Below are positions 1-6,666 of a stretch of DNA of 12,670 nucleotides, piece by piece. The translations under genes and the position numbers were made by a program. The DNA is from CBDUVZ01 sp965370805 (GTDB lineage Bacteria; Hydrothermota; Tepidihabitantia; Tepidihabitantales; Tepidihabitantaceae), in the NCBI GenBank assembly GCA_965370805.1, contig CBDUVZ010000089.1, positions 1 to 12,670 of the forward strand. Direction: 5' to 3'. Positions within the stretch are counted from its first letter, which is position 1, and each line of letters opens with the position of its first letter. The notes beneath the pieces are model-generated. The model saw nothing but the letters and a program-made list of their open reading frames with translations, was not told where the DNA came from and searched no databases.

Positions 1-295
1 GTCTATGAGCAGCCAAATCCGCCAAGATCACCCACACAAAAGCGCGAAGAGCCTTATTTCGTTTCCGTCAAGGCCGGATCGGGTTCTGGGCTAACCACCA
101 GGCAAAGCGTACCAATTCGAGCGCGGATGTCAATGAGGCAGCGCGCCTCGGAGGCGCGAGCTTCCAGTTCATAGTTTGCAGTGACGGACATGGCGGACGA
201 TGGTGCGCGATCAGCAGTTCACGGCTGATGGGCACCGGAGGAGTGAACGGCATTCAGTCGTCAACATTCAGGACTGTCAGCCGTGAGCCGAACAT
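1..295. other. Gene-poor left edge, no supported gene
   Basis: No convincing coding region. A 61-codon minus-strand frame (68-253) has no Shine-Dalgarno sequence, is rich in Pro and Arg as chance frames in GC-rich DNA often are, and resembles nothing I know. The only clear structure is a palindrome at 142-158 (CGCGCCTC, one central base, GAGGCGCG). This segment runs directly into the repeat element that begins at 296, so it may be part of the same intergenic repeat island. Confidence 0.5.
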
Positions 296-500
296 CGGTG
301 AATTCCGGGGACACAATAAGAGGGGAATTCCGGTGAATTCCGGGGACACAATAAGAGATTATTGACATTCGCTGGACACTGAAGCCGCAGAAGCCGAGTC
401 CCAAGGGGCCATGGAAACACAAGTGACCCGTGCCCGCGACGGGAAATCCTTTATTATGTCCCCGGAACTCCCGGAACTCACCATGTCCCCGGAACTCACC
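296..500. mobile_element. Non-autonomous REP/RAYT-like element remnant
   Basis: The left end has two identical 27-bp direct copies (296-322 and 331-357) with core GAATTCCGGGGACACAATAA. The right end has two copies in inverted orientation (451-470 and 482-500) whose reverse complement reads GAGTTCCGGGGACATAATAA and GGTGAGTTCCGGGGACATG, one or two mismatches from the left core. Between them are about 90 bp with a small hairpin (427-443, CCCGT/ACGGG) and no transposase. From memory, repeats of this GAATTCCGGGGACA type flank Y1/REP-associated (RAYT) transposase genes in many environmental genomes. The transposase is absent here, so this would be a MITE-like derivative or a deletion remnant. The inverted layout is seen directly; the family assignment is inference. 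Confidence 0.6.
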
Positions 501-602
501 CAGACCTCCCTACCGCGCTTCCGATTCCGGTAGAGTCATAGTCCCGCTGGATTGCGGACCGCGAAGCCCAGAGAGAGCGGAACGGAGTTTCGGCGGACCA
601 AA

Positions 603-621
603 GCGGCAGCTCTGCTGCCGC
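603..621. repeat. Perfect 8-bp hairpin palindrome
   Basis: GCGGCAGC (603-610), loop TCT, GCTGCCGC (614-621). Flanking GGAC (596-599) and GTCC (623-626) could add an outer stem after an internal loop. No T-tract follows on either strand, so an intrinsic terminator is unlikely. The design (CCAAAGCGG...CCGCAGTCCAAAG around a variable stem) resembles short palindromic repeats scattered between genes in some PVC/FCB genomes; that comparison is from memory. Confidence 0.5.
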
Positions 622-654
622 AGTCCAAAGCCTGGCGGGTTTGAGGGTGGCAGC

Positions 655-1044
655 ATGGACGCGGCTGCGGACGAAGCCGAGGACGTCAGTCGTGACGTTA
701 CCGGCGACGAACTTGGCGACGTAGTTGGCGACGTGATTGGCGACGTAGTTGGCGACGTGATTGGCGACGTGATTGGCGACGTAGTTGGCGACGCAGTTGG
801 CGACGCAGTTGGCGACGTGATTGGTGACGTAGTTGGCGACGTGATTGGCGACGTAGTTGGCGACGTGATTGGCGGCGTAGTTGGCGACGGCTTTGGCGAC
901 GTAATTCGGGACGTAGTTGGCGGCGAAATCGGCGACGACAGGGAGCGTTCCCCGGGGTGGGACGAAATGCAACTTAATCTGTTATATTCGGCCGGTTTTG
1001 CGTGTTGCAGTCCGGCAATGCGTCGCTTTGCCACGGAGGCGTGA
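655..1044 (+). CDS. Doubtful acidic V-G-D repeat protein
   Basis: A possible 129-residue protein that reads the tandem array as [V/A][V/I]GD repeats, followed by a short non-repetitive tail that includes two adjacent Cys residues. I chose the ATG at 655 because GAGG (643-646) lies eight bases upstream. The longer frame from 430 begins inside the repeat element and is unlikely. There is no signal peptide, no membrane segment and no family resemblance. The product would be strongly acidic, with Asp at every fourth position for about 70 residues. The repeat keeps competing frames open on the minus strand, so this may be non-coding. It ends about 90 bp before the C25 gene, and a promoter lies between them, so they are probably not co-transcribed. 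Confidence 0.22.
   Translation: MDAAADEAEDVSRDVTGDELGDVVGDVIGDVVGDVIGDVIGDVVGDAVGDAVGDVIGDVVGDVIGDVVGDVIGGVVGDGFGDVIRDVVGGEIGDDRERSPGWDEMQLNLLYSAGFACCSPAMRRFATEA
661..936. repeat. 12-bp tandem repeat array, 23 units
   Basis: Twenty-three consecutive 12-bp units. The best-preserved core starts at 721 and alternates GTAGTTGGCGAC with GTGATTGGCGAC, giving a partial 24-bp higher-order period. Units near both edges (661-720 and 889-936) are more degenerate, as expected if slippage or unequal exchange homogenises the middle. Because 12 is a multiple of three, several frames stay open: plus strand (V-V-G-D-V-I-G-D), minus strand N-Y-V-A-N-H-V-A, and minus strand S-P-T-T-S-P-I-T. Open frames are therefore weak evidence of coding here. 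The main alternation (GTA/GTG and GTT/ATT) is silent or Val-to-Ile in the plus frame, mildly favouring that frame. Confidence 0.95.
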
Positions 1045-1054
1045 CAGGCTGTTC

Positions 1055-1082
1055 TTGACGATGCTGACAGCAGGGCGATAAT
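1055..1082 (+). promoter_or_regulatory. Promoter of the C25 peptidase gene
   Basis: TTGACG (1055-1060), a 16-bp spacer, then GATAAT (1077-1082): five of six matches to each sigma-70 consensus box. Transcription would start near 1089. It is the only good promoter-like pair I see between the repeat array and the GTG start at 1134. Confidence 0.6.
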
Positions 1083-1088
1083 AGTCTA

Positions 1089-1118
1089 TCCGCCTTCAGG
1101 CGGACGTTTCCCGGAAAC
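1089..1118 (+). promoter_or_regulatory. Tandem 5'-leader hairpins of C25 mRNA
   Basis: TCCGCC-TTCA-GGCGGA (1089-1104) forms a 6-bp stem with a tetraloop, starting at the predicted first transcribed base. GTTTCC-C-GGAAAC (1106-1118) is a second palindrome next to it, and AAAGGAGG (1122-1129) follows at once. A stem-loop at the extreme 5' end is known to protect some mRNAs from 5'-dependent decay (ompA is the classic case). Its role here is inference. Confidence 0.45.
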
Positions 1119-1133
1119 AGCAAAGGAGGAACC

Positions 1134-4100
1134 GTGAAAGCCCTTGGTCTGGTTTTCGTGTCTGTTGTTCTGTGTTTTGCCGGTGCCGTTACCTGCACTA
1201 TCGAGTTGGCGCCGGGAGATCTGGTGCTGAGCGAGAGCGACGGCTATGCGGTCGTGTCATTCGGTTCGGACCAGACCGGCATTGCCCGGTCCTGGACCAC
1301 CGAGCCCGGAACTCCGCTGCTGCCGGTTCTTGCCGGCAATGTGCTGATTCCGGCCGGTGCCGAAGTCGAGCGCGTCGATGTTGTCGAGTTGGAGCGGCAG
1401 GAACTGGACGGGGAGTTCAGGTTGCATCCGGTCCAGCCGCCGCGTCCGCTTTCCCGTTTCGATGAGGTTGATTTCGTCGAGCCGAACCAAGCGATCTACG
1501 GTTCTGACGTCGCCTTTCCGGTCGTCCGATTGAGCCCGGTGCCGGCCGGGTCAAAGGCCGGATACCGGATTGCCGGGTTTCAGTATTGCCCGTTCGACTA
1601 CCGGCCTGCTTCAGGCCGGCTGAGCCTGATTACCAGTGCCCGCATCGAGGTCCGCTACCGCGAGAGCGCCGCGCCGGCAGCATTCCTGACCCAAGGCCAG
1701 CGGGAGCTGCTGGACCGGGACGTCGCGACGCTGGTCGTGAACCCGACTGACGTCGACCGGATGGCGCCGCGCGTGATTGCGACGGACCATGAGGAGACCG
1801 ATGTCGTAATCCTCACTTCTTCAACCCTGGCGCCGTCGCTGGCCGGTTTTCGTTCCTGGCTGATGCGCAAGGGATACTTCACCGAAATCGTGCGGATTGA
1901 TACCATTTCCCAGTCCGGCCGCGACACCCCGGAGAAGATGCGTAACTTCCTGAAGGAAAAGTTCGCCGCGACGGGTCTGAAGTACGTCATCCTGGCCGGG
2001 GACGTGCAGCATGTGCCCTGCCGCAAGGCGTATTTCGACTACCGGTCCGGCAGCTACGTGCCCGCGGACTGGTACTTCGCCGACCTTGATGGTGACTGGG
2101 ATGCAAACGGCAACAACCGGTTCGGCGAGATGGACGGCGATTCGGTGGACCTGTTCGCGGATATCTACGTCGGCCGGCTGCCGCTGGACGGCGCCGGCGA
2201 TGCGGCGAATTTCCTGAAGAAGGATACCACCTACGAGATATGCCCGGATACCGGCTACTTGGACAATGTCATCCTGCCGAGCGAATGGCTGTGGCCGGAT
2301 ATCGATTTCTCGGGCCGGATTGTGAACACCAATATCGCCCGGGCGCTTTCCGCGGCATCGACATGGGGAATCGACTCCGGGCTTGGTATGAGCCCGAGTG
2401 AAGTCATCAGCGGCCTGAATGCCGGTCGGCAGTTGTTCCACTTCGCCGGGCACGGAGCCGTTGATGACTTCGGTAGCACCTTCGGGTCCGACGACATCCC
2501 CTCTCTGACGAATACCGACAAGCTGTGCATTGTGAATACGATGTGCTGCGACGCCGGGCATTTCGACGGCGTCGACTGCCTGGGCGAGAAACTGGTCAAC
2601 GCCACCAATGGTGGCGCGGTTTCGACCTGCCTGAATGCCCGGTTCGGCTGGGGCGCACCGCCGTGCATGGGGCCGAGCTCGAACCTGTCCATGGAGTTCT
2701 ACAACAACTTCCTCAAAGGCATGACTCAGGGTCGGGCCTACGGACTCGCCAAGGATTTCTACCGCAACGTCGCATTCTCCCAGATGACCTATCGCTGGTC
2801 GGTTTACGACTGGACCCTGCAGGGCGACCCGACGATGGCGATGTGGCGCCAGGTCCCGGTCGTGCCCGTCGTGACCTGTGACGACACGATTGCAGCCATG
2901 CCCCAGACCGTGGCGTTCGACGTCGAGAACACCGATGGGCCGATTCCGAACGCACGCTGCGCGATTACTCACGGCGGCGAACTGGTCGGCCGGGCGGTTA
3001 CGAATTCGACCGGCTGTGCATTCGTGCCGCTCGAAACGGTCGGGGATACCTGGACTCTGACAGTGACTGTAACCGCCCAGGACGCGTACATCCACGAAGC
3101 GCCGCTTCACGTCATTCCCGGCGGCCCGGCCCCGCTTGTCGTCCTTGATTACCACCGGGTTGACGATGTAAATGGCCGGCTTGACCCGGGTGATGAGGTT
3201 GACCTGTATCTTGTGGTCAGGAACCGGGGCAATGCCGCCGCGGATTCGGTGCGCGGACGGATTGCCGTCCTGTCGCCCTACGTTACGATTCTGGACACCT
3301 GGTCGCTCTACGGTGACATTGCGGTCGGCGACACCGCAGCCGGCGATGCCTACCGGGTGCGCATCGACCCGGATTGCCCGCATGGTCATACTGTCGAGTT
3401 CATGCTGGCGCTTACGTCCGCCACCGATGGTGCGTGGGTCTGCGAGCCTGAGCTTGTCGTCGGTCTGCCTCGAGCCCGCGGCGGGCAGTGGGCGGTGCAC
3501 GACACCGGCGACTATGTGCTCGCGGTCTGCGCCAACGGCGGGGTCGGCACTACCCAGTGGCGCGGTGAAGGACTCGGGCTTGTCTACCCCAAAGACCGGG
3601 AGTGGTCTTCTTCGGCAATGATGCACGGGTCCTTCATGCTCGGTACCGACACCAACTGGGTCTGCGACAACTACTACGGCGCGCCTTCCTGGAAGGTCTG
3701 CCCGATGGATTTCGCGATGGAGGAATCACTGCGGACGGTCTGGCCTCCGGAGCTCGGGGACAAGGAGTTCCTTTGCACCTTCAGCGATGCCAATCATCCG
3801 GGTCCGAAGGATATCACTATCGACCATCGCAGCTACGGCAGCGCGCAGCCACCGCACGAGGATTTCGTGGTTCTCGAGTACCGGATTCACAACAACGGCG
3901 CCCTGCCGTTGACCGGACTCTACACCGCGGTAGCCTGCGATTTCCGCACCGCGACCTGGAATCAGAATGACCAGTACGACTATGCCGGGACTGACTCGAC
4001 CCGGAACCTGGCCTACATCAAGTCCGCGGTCTCGAGCGAAACCCTCGCGCTCGGCATCCGCCACATCCACCCGCTGGGCATGAACGGCTACGCCAACTGC

Positions 4101-4619
4101 ATCCAACACAGCACTCACATCAATGACGGGTTCACCAAAGCGGAAAAGATGAAGTTCATGGACGGAAGGCTGCGCCAGACGTCCGGGACTTCGCGGACCA
4201 ACTGGCACGCAATCTCTTCCTCCGGGCCGTATGCCATCCCGGCCGGCGACAGCCAGATTGTGGCGTACGTCCTGGTCGGCGGTCGGACCATCAGTGAGAT
4301 GACGGTTCATTCCGACACCGCGGCGGACTGGTACAGTCCGCCGCAGGGGATATCCGGCCGTGCGACGTACGAACGTCTGGTACGAGCCATTCAGGTCTCG
4401 CCCCGGTTGTGCCGGGACCGGGTGACTGTCCGTTACTCGCTCGCTCGACTGGAACCGTTTGCTGTCAGGGTCTACGATACCGCCGGCAGGGAGATGGAGC
4501 GGTTCACCCACTCGCCTGCCGCGCTGGCCGGTTCCTTTGTCTGGAAACCCGAAGTCGCGCCGGGCGTTTTCTTCATCCGCGTGGGCGGCGAACACGAAAA
4601 GCTCATCCGGGTGAGGTAG
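1134..4619 (+). CDS. Gingipain-like peptidase C25 with sorting tail
   Basis: A secreted cysteine peptidase of 1161 residues. It starts at GTG 1134, five bases after AGGAGG. A signal peptide (about 1-21) is followed by a propeptide-like region (22-215) and a C25 catalytic domain (about 220-575). Family landmarks are the K-Y-V-I-L-A-G-D strand (283-290), A-D-W-Y-F-A-D-L-D-G (311-320), Y-V-G-R-L-P (345-350), catalytic His440 in F-A-G-H-G and catalytic Cys472 in C-D-A-G-H-F, both intact. Asp312 aligns with the S1 Asp of RgpB as I recall it, suggesting a basic P1 preference. An Ig-like domain (578-662), a CARDB-like domain (668-776), a module I cannot assign (784-1072) and a FlgD/type IX-like sorting domain ending K-L-I-R-V-R (1088-1161) follow. 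It is probably exported to the cell surface or released. It converges on the 4691-5743 gene. Confidence 0.94.
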   Translation: MKALGLVFVSVVLCFAGAVTCTIELAPGDLVLSESDGYAVVSFGSDQTGIARSWTTEPGTPLLPVLAGNVLIPAGAEVERVDVVELERQELDGEFRLHPVQPPRPLSRFDEVDFVEPNQAIYGSDVAFPVVRLSPVPAGSKAGYRIAGFQYCPFDYRPASGRLSLITSARIEVRYRESAAPAAFLTQGQRELLDRDVATLVVNPTDVDRMAPRVIATDHEETDVVILTSSTLAPSLAGFRSWLMRKGYFTEIVRIDTISQSGRDTPEKMRNFLKEKFAATGLKYVILAGDVQHVPCRKAYFDYRSGSYVPADWYFADLDGDWDANGNNRFGEMDGDSVDLFADIYVGRLPLDGAGDAANFLKKDTTYEICPDTGYLDNVILPSEWLWPDIDFSGRIVNTNIARALSAASTWGIDSGLGMSPSEVISGLNAGRQLFHFAGHGAVDDFGSTFGSDDIPSLTNTDKLCIVNTMCCDAGHFDGVDCLGEKLVNATNGGAVSTCLNARFGWGAPPCMGPSSNLSMEFYNNFLKGMTQGRAYGLAKDFYRNVAFSQMTYRWSVYDWTLQGDPTMAMWRQVPVVPVVTCDDTIAAMPQTVAFDVENTDGPIPNARCAITHGGELVGRAVTNSTGCAFVPLETVGDTWTLTVTVTAQDAYIHEAPLHVIPGGPAPLVVLDYHRVDDVNGRLDPGDEVDLYLVVRNRGNAAADSVRGRIAVLSPYVTILDTWSLYGDIAVGDTAAGDAYRVRIDPDCPHGHTVEFMLALTSATDGAWVCEPELVVGLPRARGGQWAVHDTGDYVLAVCANGGVGTTQWRGEGLGLVYPKDREWSSSAMMHGSFMLGTDTNWVCDNYYGAPSWKVCPMDFAMEESLRTVWPPELGDKEFLCTFSDANHPGPKDITIDHRSYGSAQPPHEDFVVLEYRIHNNGALPLTGLYTAVACDFRTATWNQNDQYDYAGTDSTRNLAYIKSAVSSETLALGIRHIHPLGMNGYANCIQHSTHINDGFTKAEKMKFMDGRLRQTSGTSRTNWHAISSSGPYAIPAGDSQIVAYVLVGGRTISEMTVHSDTAADWYSPPQGISGRATYERLVRAIQVSPRLCRDRVTVRYSLARLEPFAVRVYDTAGREMERFTHSPAALAGSFVWKPEVAPGVFFIRVGGEHEKLIRVR

Positions 4620-4647
4620 CAGAGGCAGTCTCTTTATCCGCAGGAAA

Positions 4648-4681
4648 TACAGGACCCCGGCATTGAAGCCGGGGTCCTGTA
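4648..4681. terminator. Terminator hairpin between convergent genes
   Basis: A perfect 14-bp stem (4648-4661 with 4668-4681) and a six-base loop, lying between the stop codons at 4619 and 4691. Read on the minus strand the hairpin is followed by TTTCC, so it best fits as terminator of the minus-strand gene. On the plus strand AGGAGG follows instead of T residues. It could still hinder read-through from both sides. Confidence 0.8.
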
Positions 4682-4690
4682 AGGAGGAAG

Positions 4691-5743
4691 CTACCGGGAT
4701 TTCACGATTTTGACGACGTCGCGTCCGTCGCCAACTGCAACCCGGCACAGGTAGGTCCCGGTTCCCACGCTGCTGCCGGTTTCGTCGGTACCGTCCCACA
4801 CAAACCGGTGTACCCCTGCGCGCTGGATGTGTGAGCCGGCCAACCTTTTTACCAGTTTCCCGGTGACGGTGTAGACAACTGCCGACACCCTCGTATCGTC
4901 ACCGACATTGAAGTTGATGCTGGTGCCGTTTGCACCGCACGGATTGGGTTCGACACTGGCCACACCAGGAAGCACCGATGCGTGCTGGCCTCCGGCGGTG
5001 CCGTCCGTCGAGCCTTTGTGCCCGGGGCGCTCCACCTCGAAACTCCAGGGCGGAGTGAAGAATTCGGACCATCCGTTGCCGTCAGTGTACTGGGCCCGGC
5101 AGGTCCAATGATAGATACCGGGCCGGAGCTTCTCCACCTGCACCCCGTTGACAAGAATATTTCCGCCCGCCCGCCACCGTCGCTTGGGCACGTAAGCCTC
5201 GCCGATGAGCCCTTCGCTGCCGTAGACGCGGAAATGGAATAGACTCGCATCAGCCTGAACGACCAGTTCCGGATCAGTGATCGTGGTCTTGCTACCGGAC
5301 GCGGGCGAAACCGGAACCGGCGGCGGCGGCGCGAATGGGAAACCGGACAGTGTTCCCGATCCCTGGTCTTCCACTTCGAAGTACCAGGCCGGCATGAAGA
5401 AATCGGACCAGACGCCGTCGGACCGCGCGCGACATGTCCAGTAGTAGATGCCGGTCTTCAGCTCGGCTGGAATGGTCCCGCCGATCTCCTCGTCCGGAGC
5501 AATCCAGGTTGCATTCGTCGTTTGTCGCTCGGCAATCGGAACAGACCGGTCGTCGTACTGGGCGTAGAGCGTGAAGTGGTACAGGTCCGCGCCCGGACAG
5601 GAAACCGTCAACTCGGGTCTCACAATTGACGCCTTGGACCCATTGGGCGGAGCTACCGGTGCGGGCGGCTCGATGGCAAGCAGCAGGCCCGGCAGGGCCA
5701 GCACCAGCAGAGCCGTTAGTCGATGGGACTTGGAGTGTTTCAT
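4691..5743 (-). CDS. Two-repeat secreted protein, FlgD-like C-terminus
   Basis: A 350-residue exported protein of unknown ligand. I start it at the ATG at 5743 because AGGAGGGAG lies just upstream and the product then begins with a normal signal peptide (M-K-H-S-K, hydrophobic core 11-23). An upstream in-frame ATG at 5788 has no ribosome site. Two diverged copies of a ~100-residue beta-rich module follow (about 26-125 and 138-238). Each opens P-x-x-G-S-K and ends with G-I-Y-x-W-T-C-R-A, then W-S-[DE]-F-F-x-P-x-W-x-F-E-V-E. They are joined by a Pro-rich linker (139-146). After a flexible segment, residues 262-350 form a FlgD Ig-like/type IX-like sorting module (V-W-D-G-T-D-E-T-G, then T-G-T-Y-L-C-R-V). 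This suggests surface attachment or export by the same route as the convergent peptidase. Confidence 0.85.
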   Translation of the reverse strand: MKHSKSHRLTALLVLALPGLLLAIEPPAPVAPPNGSKASIVRPELTVSCPGADLYHFTLYAQYDDRSVPIAERQTTNATWIAPDEEIGGTIPAELKTGIYYWTCRARSDGVWSDFFMPAWYFEVEDQGSGTLSGFPFAPPPPVPVSPASGSKTTITDPELVVQADASLFHFRVYGSEGLIGEAYVPKRRWRAGGNILVNGVQVEKLRPGIYHWTCRAQYTDGNGWSEFFTPPWSFEVERPGHKGSTDGTAGGQHASVLPGVASVEPNPCGANGTSINFNVGDDTRVSAVVYTVTGKLVKRLAGSHIQRAGVHRFVWDGTDETGSSVGTGTYLCRVAVGDGRDVVKIVKSR

Positions 5744-5764
5744 TTCTCCCTCCTGAGATACGCT

Positions 5765-5848
5765 GTGCCGTTCTCGCGGCACTTTCATGCAGTCTTGCGG
5801 GGACTACCCGTCTTCCTGCACCTGCGCTGCGTGCCGTTCCCGCGACAC
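5765..5848 (-). promoter_or_regulatory. Spaced near-repeats upstream of the 5743 gene
   Basis: GTGCCGTTCTCGCGGCAC (5765-5782) and GTGCCGTTCCCGCGACAC (5831-5848) match at 16 of 18 positions and lie 66 bp apart. The first is also an inverted repeat (GTGCCG/CGGCAC, six-base loop). They sit 22 and 88 bp upstream of the start codon at 5743. This could be a pair of operator sites, a leader hairpin, or a small duplication. Confidence 0.35.
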
Positions 5849-6457
5849 CTGCGTGCGGATGCAGGTCAGGACTGCTGTTACAGATTCGGTTCCCTCACCA
5901 CCGACAGGTGGTATGCCCACAACAATGCACCGGCCATGCCAGCGGCAGAAGTGCTCTCCTGCGACACGGAAACGCCGGGCGGCCTTGAAGTTATACGCTA
6001 CCGGGCAGTGGCCTCAGAAACGGCAGCGGAACGGCAGGTCAGGAGCGCGACCGGCTATGCGGTTGGAGAAACTGGGGATGCCGGTGCGACCGGCGATTCC
6101 ATGCAAGAGTACGAAGGTCGGCGCAGGGGGGTTAGGTTGCAGTCGGATCTGTTCGGGCCGAGGGGGTGTCGGTGGGCTTTCGGTCCGGTGGTGAGGGGTG
6201 ACTGCAAGGGGTGGGATGAACCTCGGACTGCTCCGACCTTCGCATATCTGCCGACGAACCAGCGGCCGTTTGCTGTATTGGACCGCCGCGGGTGCGACAG
6301 ACCGATGCAGTTGTGCTCGCTTGTCCATCGGCTGGCTGGGCTGAGATGAGAACAGACTCCTCCCTGCCTGCAGCAGGATGGAGTCCGTTCCGGGTGTGGG
6401 CAAAAATCATAGAAACCACCAATTCAGGGTGCACCCAACGTGCCAGAATGGTCACTC

Positions 6458-6550
6458 ATGGACAAGTTGCCCTTTCTCAATGCGTTAGCCATCGACGAAG
6501 GCTTTCTGGCCCGGTTCTGGTCCGATCAGAACTGTCGCGGCTGCAGTTAA
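6458..6550 (+). CDS. Doubtful 30-residue ORF
   Basis: The frame begins M-D-K-L-P-F-L-N and ends N-C-R-G-C-S. It stands out because its composition is more protein-like than the other frames of this gap. It has no Shine-Dalgarno sequence (GAATGGTCACTC precedes it), no signal peptide and no recognised family. It could be a chance frame or the remains of a decayed gene. Confidence 0.12.
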   Translation: MDKLPFLNALAIDEGFLARFWSDQNCRGCS

Positions 6551-6613
6551 GTCCTGGTATTGCGTTGGTTATGGGGTGTGACAACAAGTCGGTCGCGCCT
6601 GCCTCGGAAAGGC

Positions 6614-6640
6614 GGACGCCGGGTTGGGAACCCGGCGTCC
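6614..6640 (-). terminator. Terminator of the 6667-7602 gene
   Basis: A perfect 12-bp GC-rich stem (6614-6625 with 6629-6640) and a three-base loop, 26 bases beyond the stop codon of the minus-strand lipoprotein gene. Read on the minus strand it is followed by GCC and then TTTCC, the same short T-tract seen after the 4648-4681 hairpin. Confidence 0.75.
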
Positions 6641-6666
6641 AGTATCGGCTGTCCAGCCGTATCTCC

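Larger units (their letters stand above)
5744..6666. other. 923-bp intergenic region without a clear gene
   Basis: No frame on either strand has a ribosome site together with a recognisable product. The longest (plus, 5723-6349) starts inside the neighbouring gene and has the Arg/Cys-rich look of an antisense frame. I checked for tRNA, RNase P, tmRNA and 6S signatures by eye and saw none. It holds a hairpin in the leader of the 5743 gene (5765-5782), a near-copy of it (5831-5848), a small hairpin (5897-5912, ACCACC/GGTGGT with loop GACA), a 30-codon frame (6458-6550) and a terminator hairpin (6614-6640). It probably contains the promoter of the 4691-5743 gene, but I could not identify convincing boxes. 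Confidence 0.55.

Noticed and set aside
362..390. TTGACA at 362-367 as a promoter inside the repeat element
   Set aside because: At 17 bp the -10 position reads CCGCAG, and no other A/T-rich hexamer lies at workable spacing.
661..936. CRISPR array
   Set aside because: The units are contiguous 12-mers with no unique spacers, and no cas gene is present.
496..1034. Minus-strand repeat proteins (NYVANHVA and SPTTSPIT frames)
   Set aside because: The openness follows from a 12-bp repeat without stops. There is no signal peptide or ribosome site, and the repeat variants are less conservative in these frames than in the plus frame.
1601..1619. Hairpin CCGGCCTG/CAGGCCGG inside the C25 gene
   Set aside because: It is within an intact coding domain and codon choice in GC-rich DNA explains it; no regulatory context.
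1821..3626. 601-codon open frame on the minus strand opposite the C25 gene
   Set aside because: It lies wholly opposite a gene with clear catalytic motifs, has no ribosome site or signal peptide, and is Arg/His/Pro-rich as expected for an antisense frame in GC-rich DNA.
3726..4799. 357-codon minus-strand frame spanning both convergent genes
   Set aside because: It crosses the terminator hairpin and overlaps two well-supported genes; composition is shadow-like.
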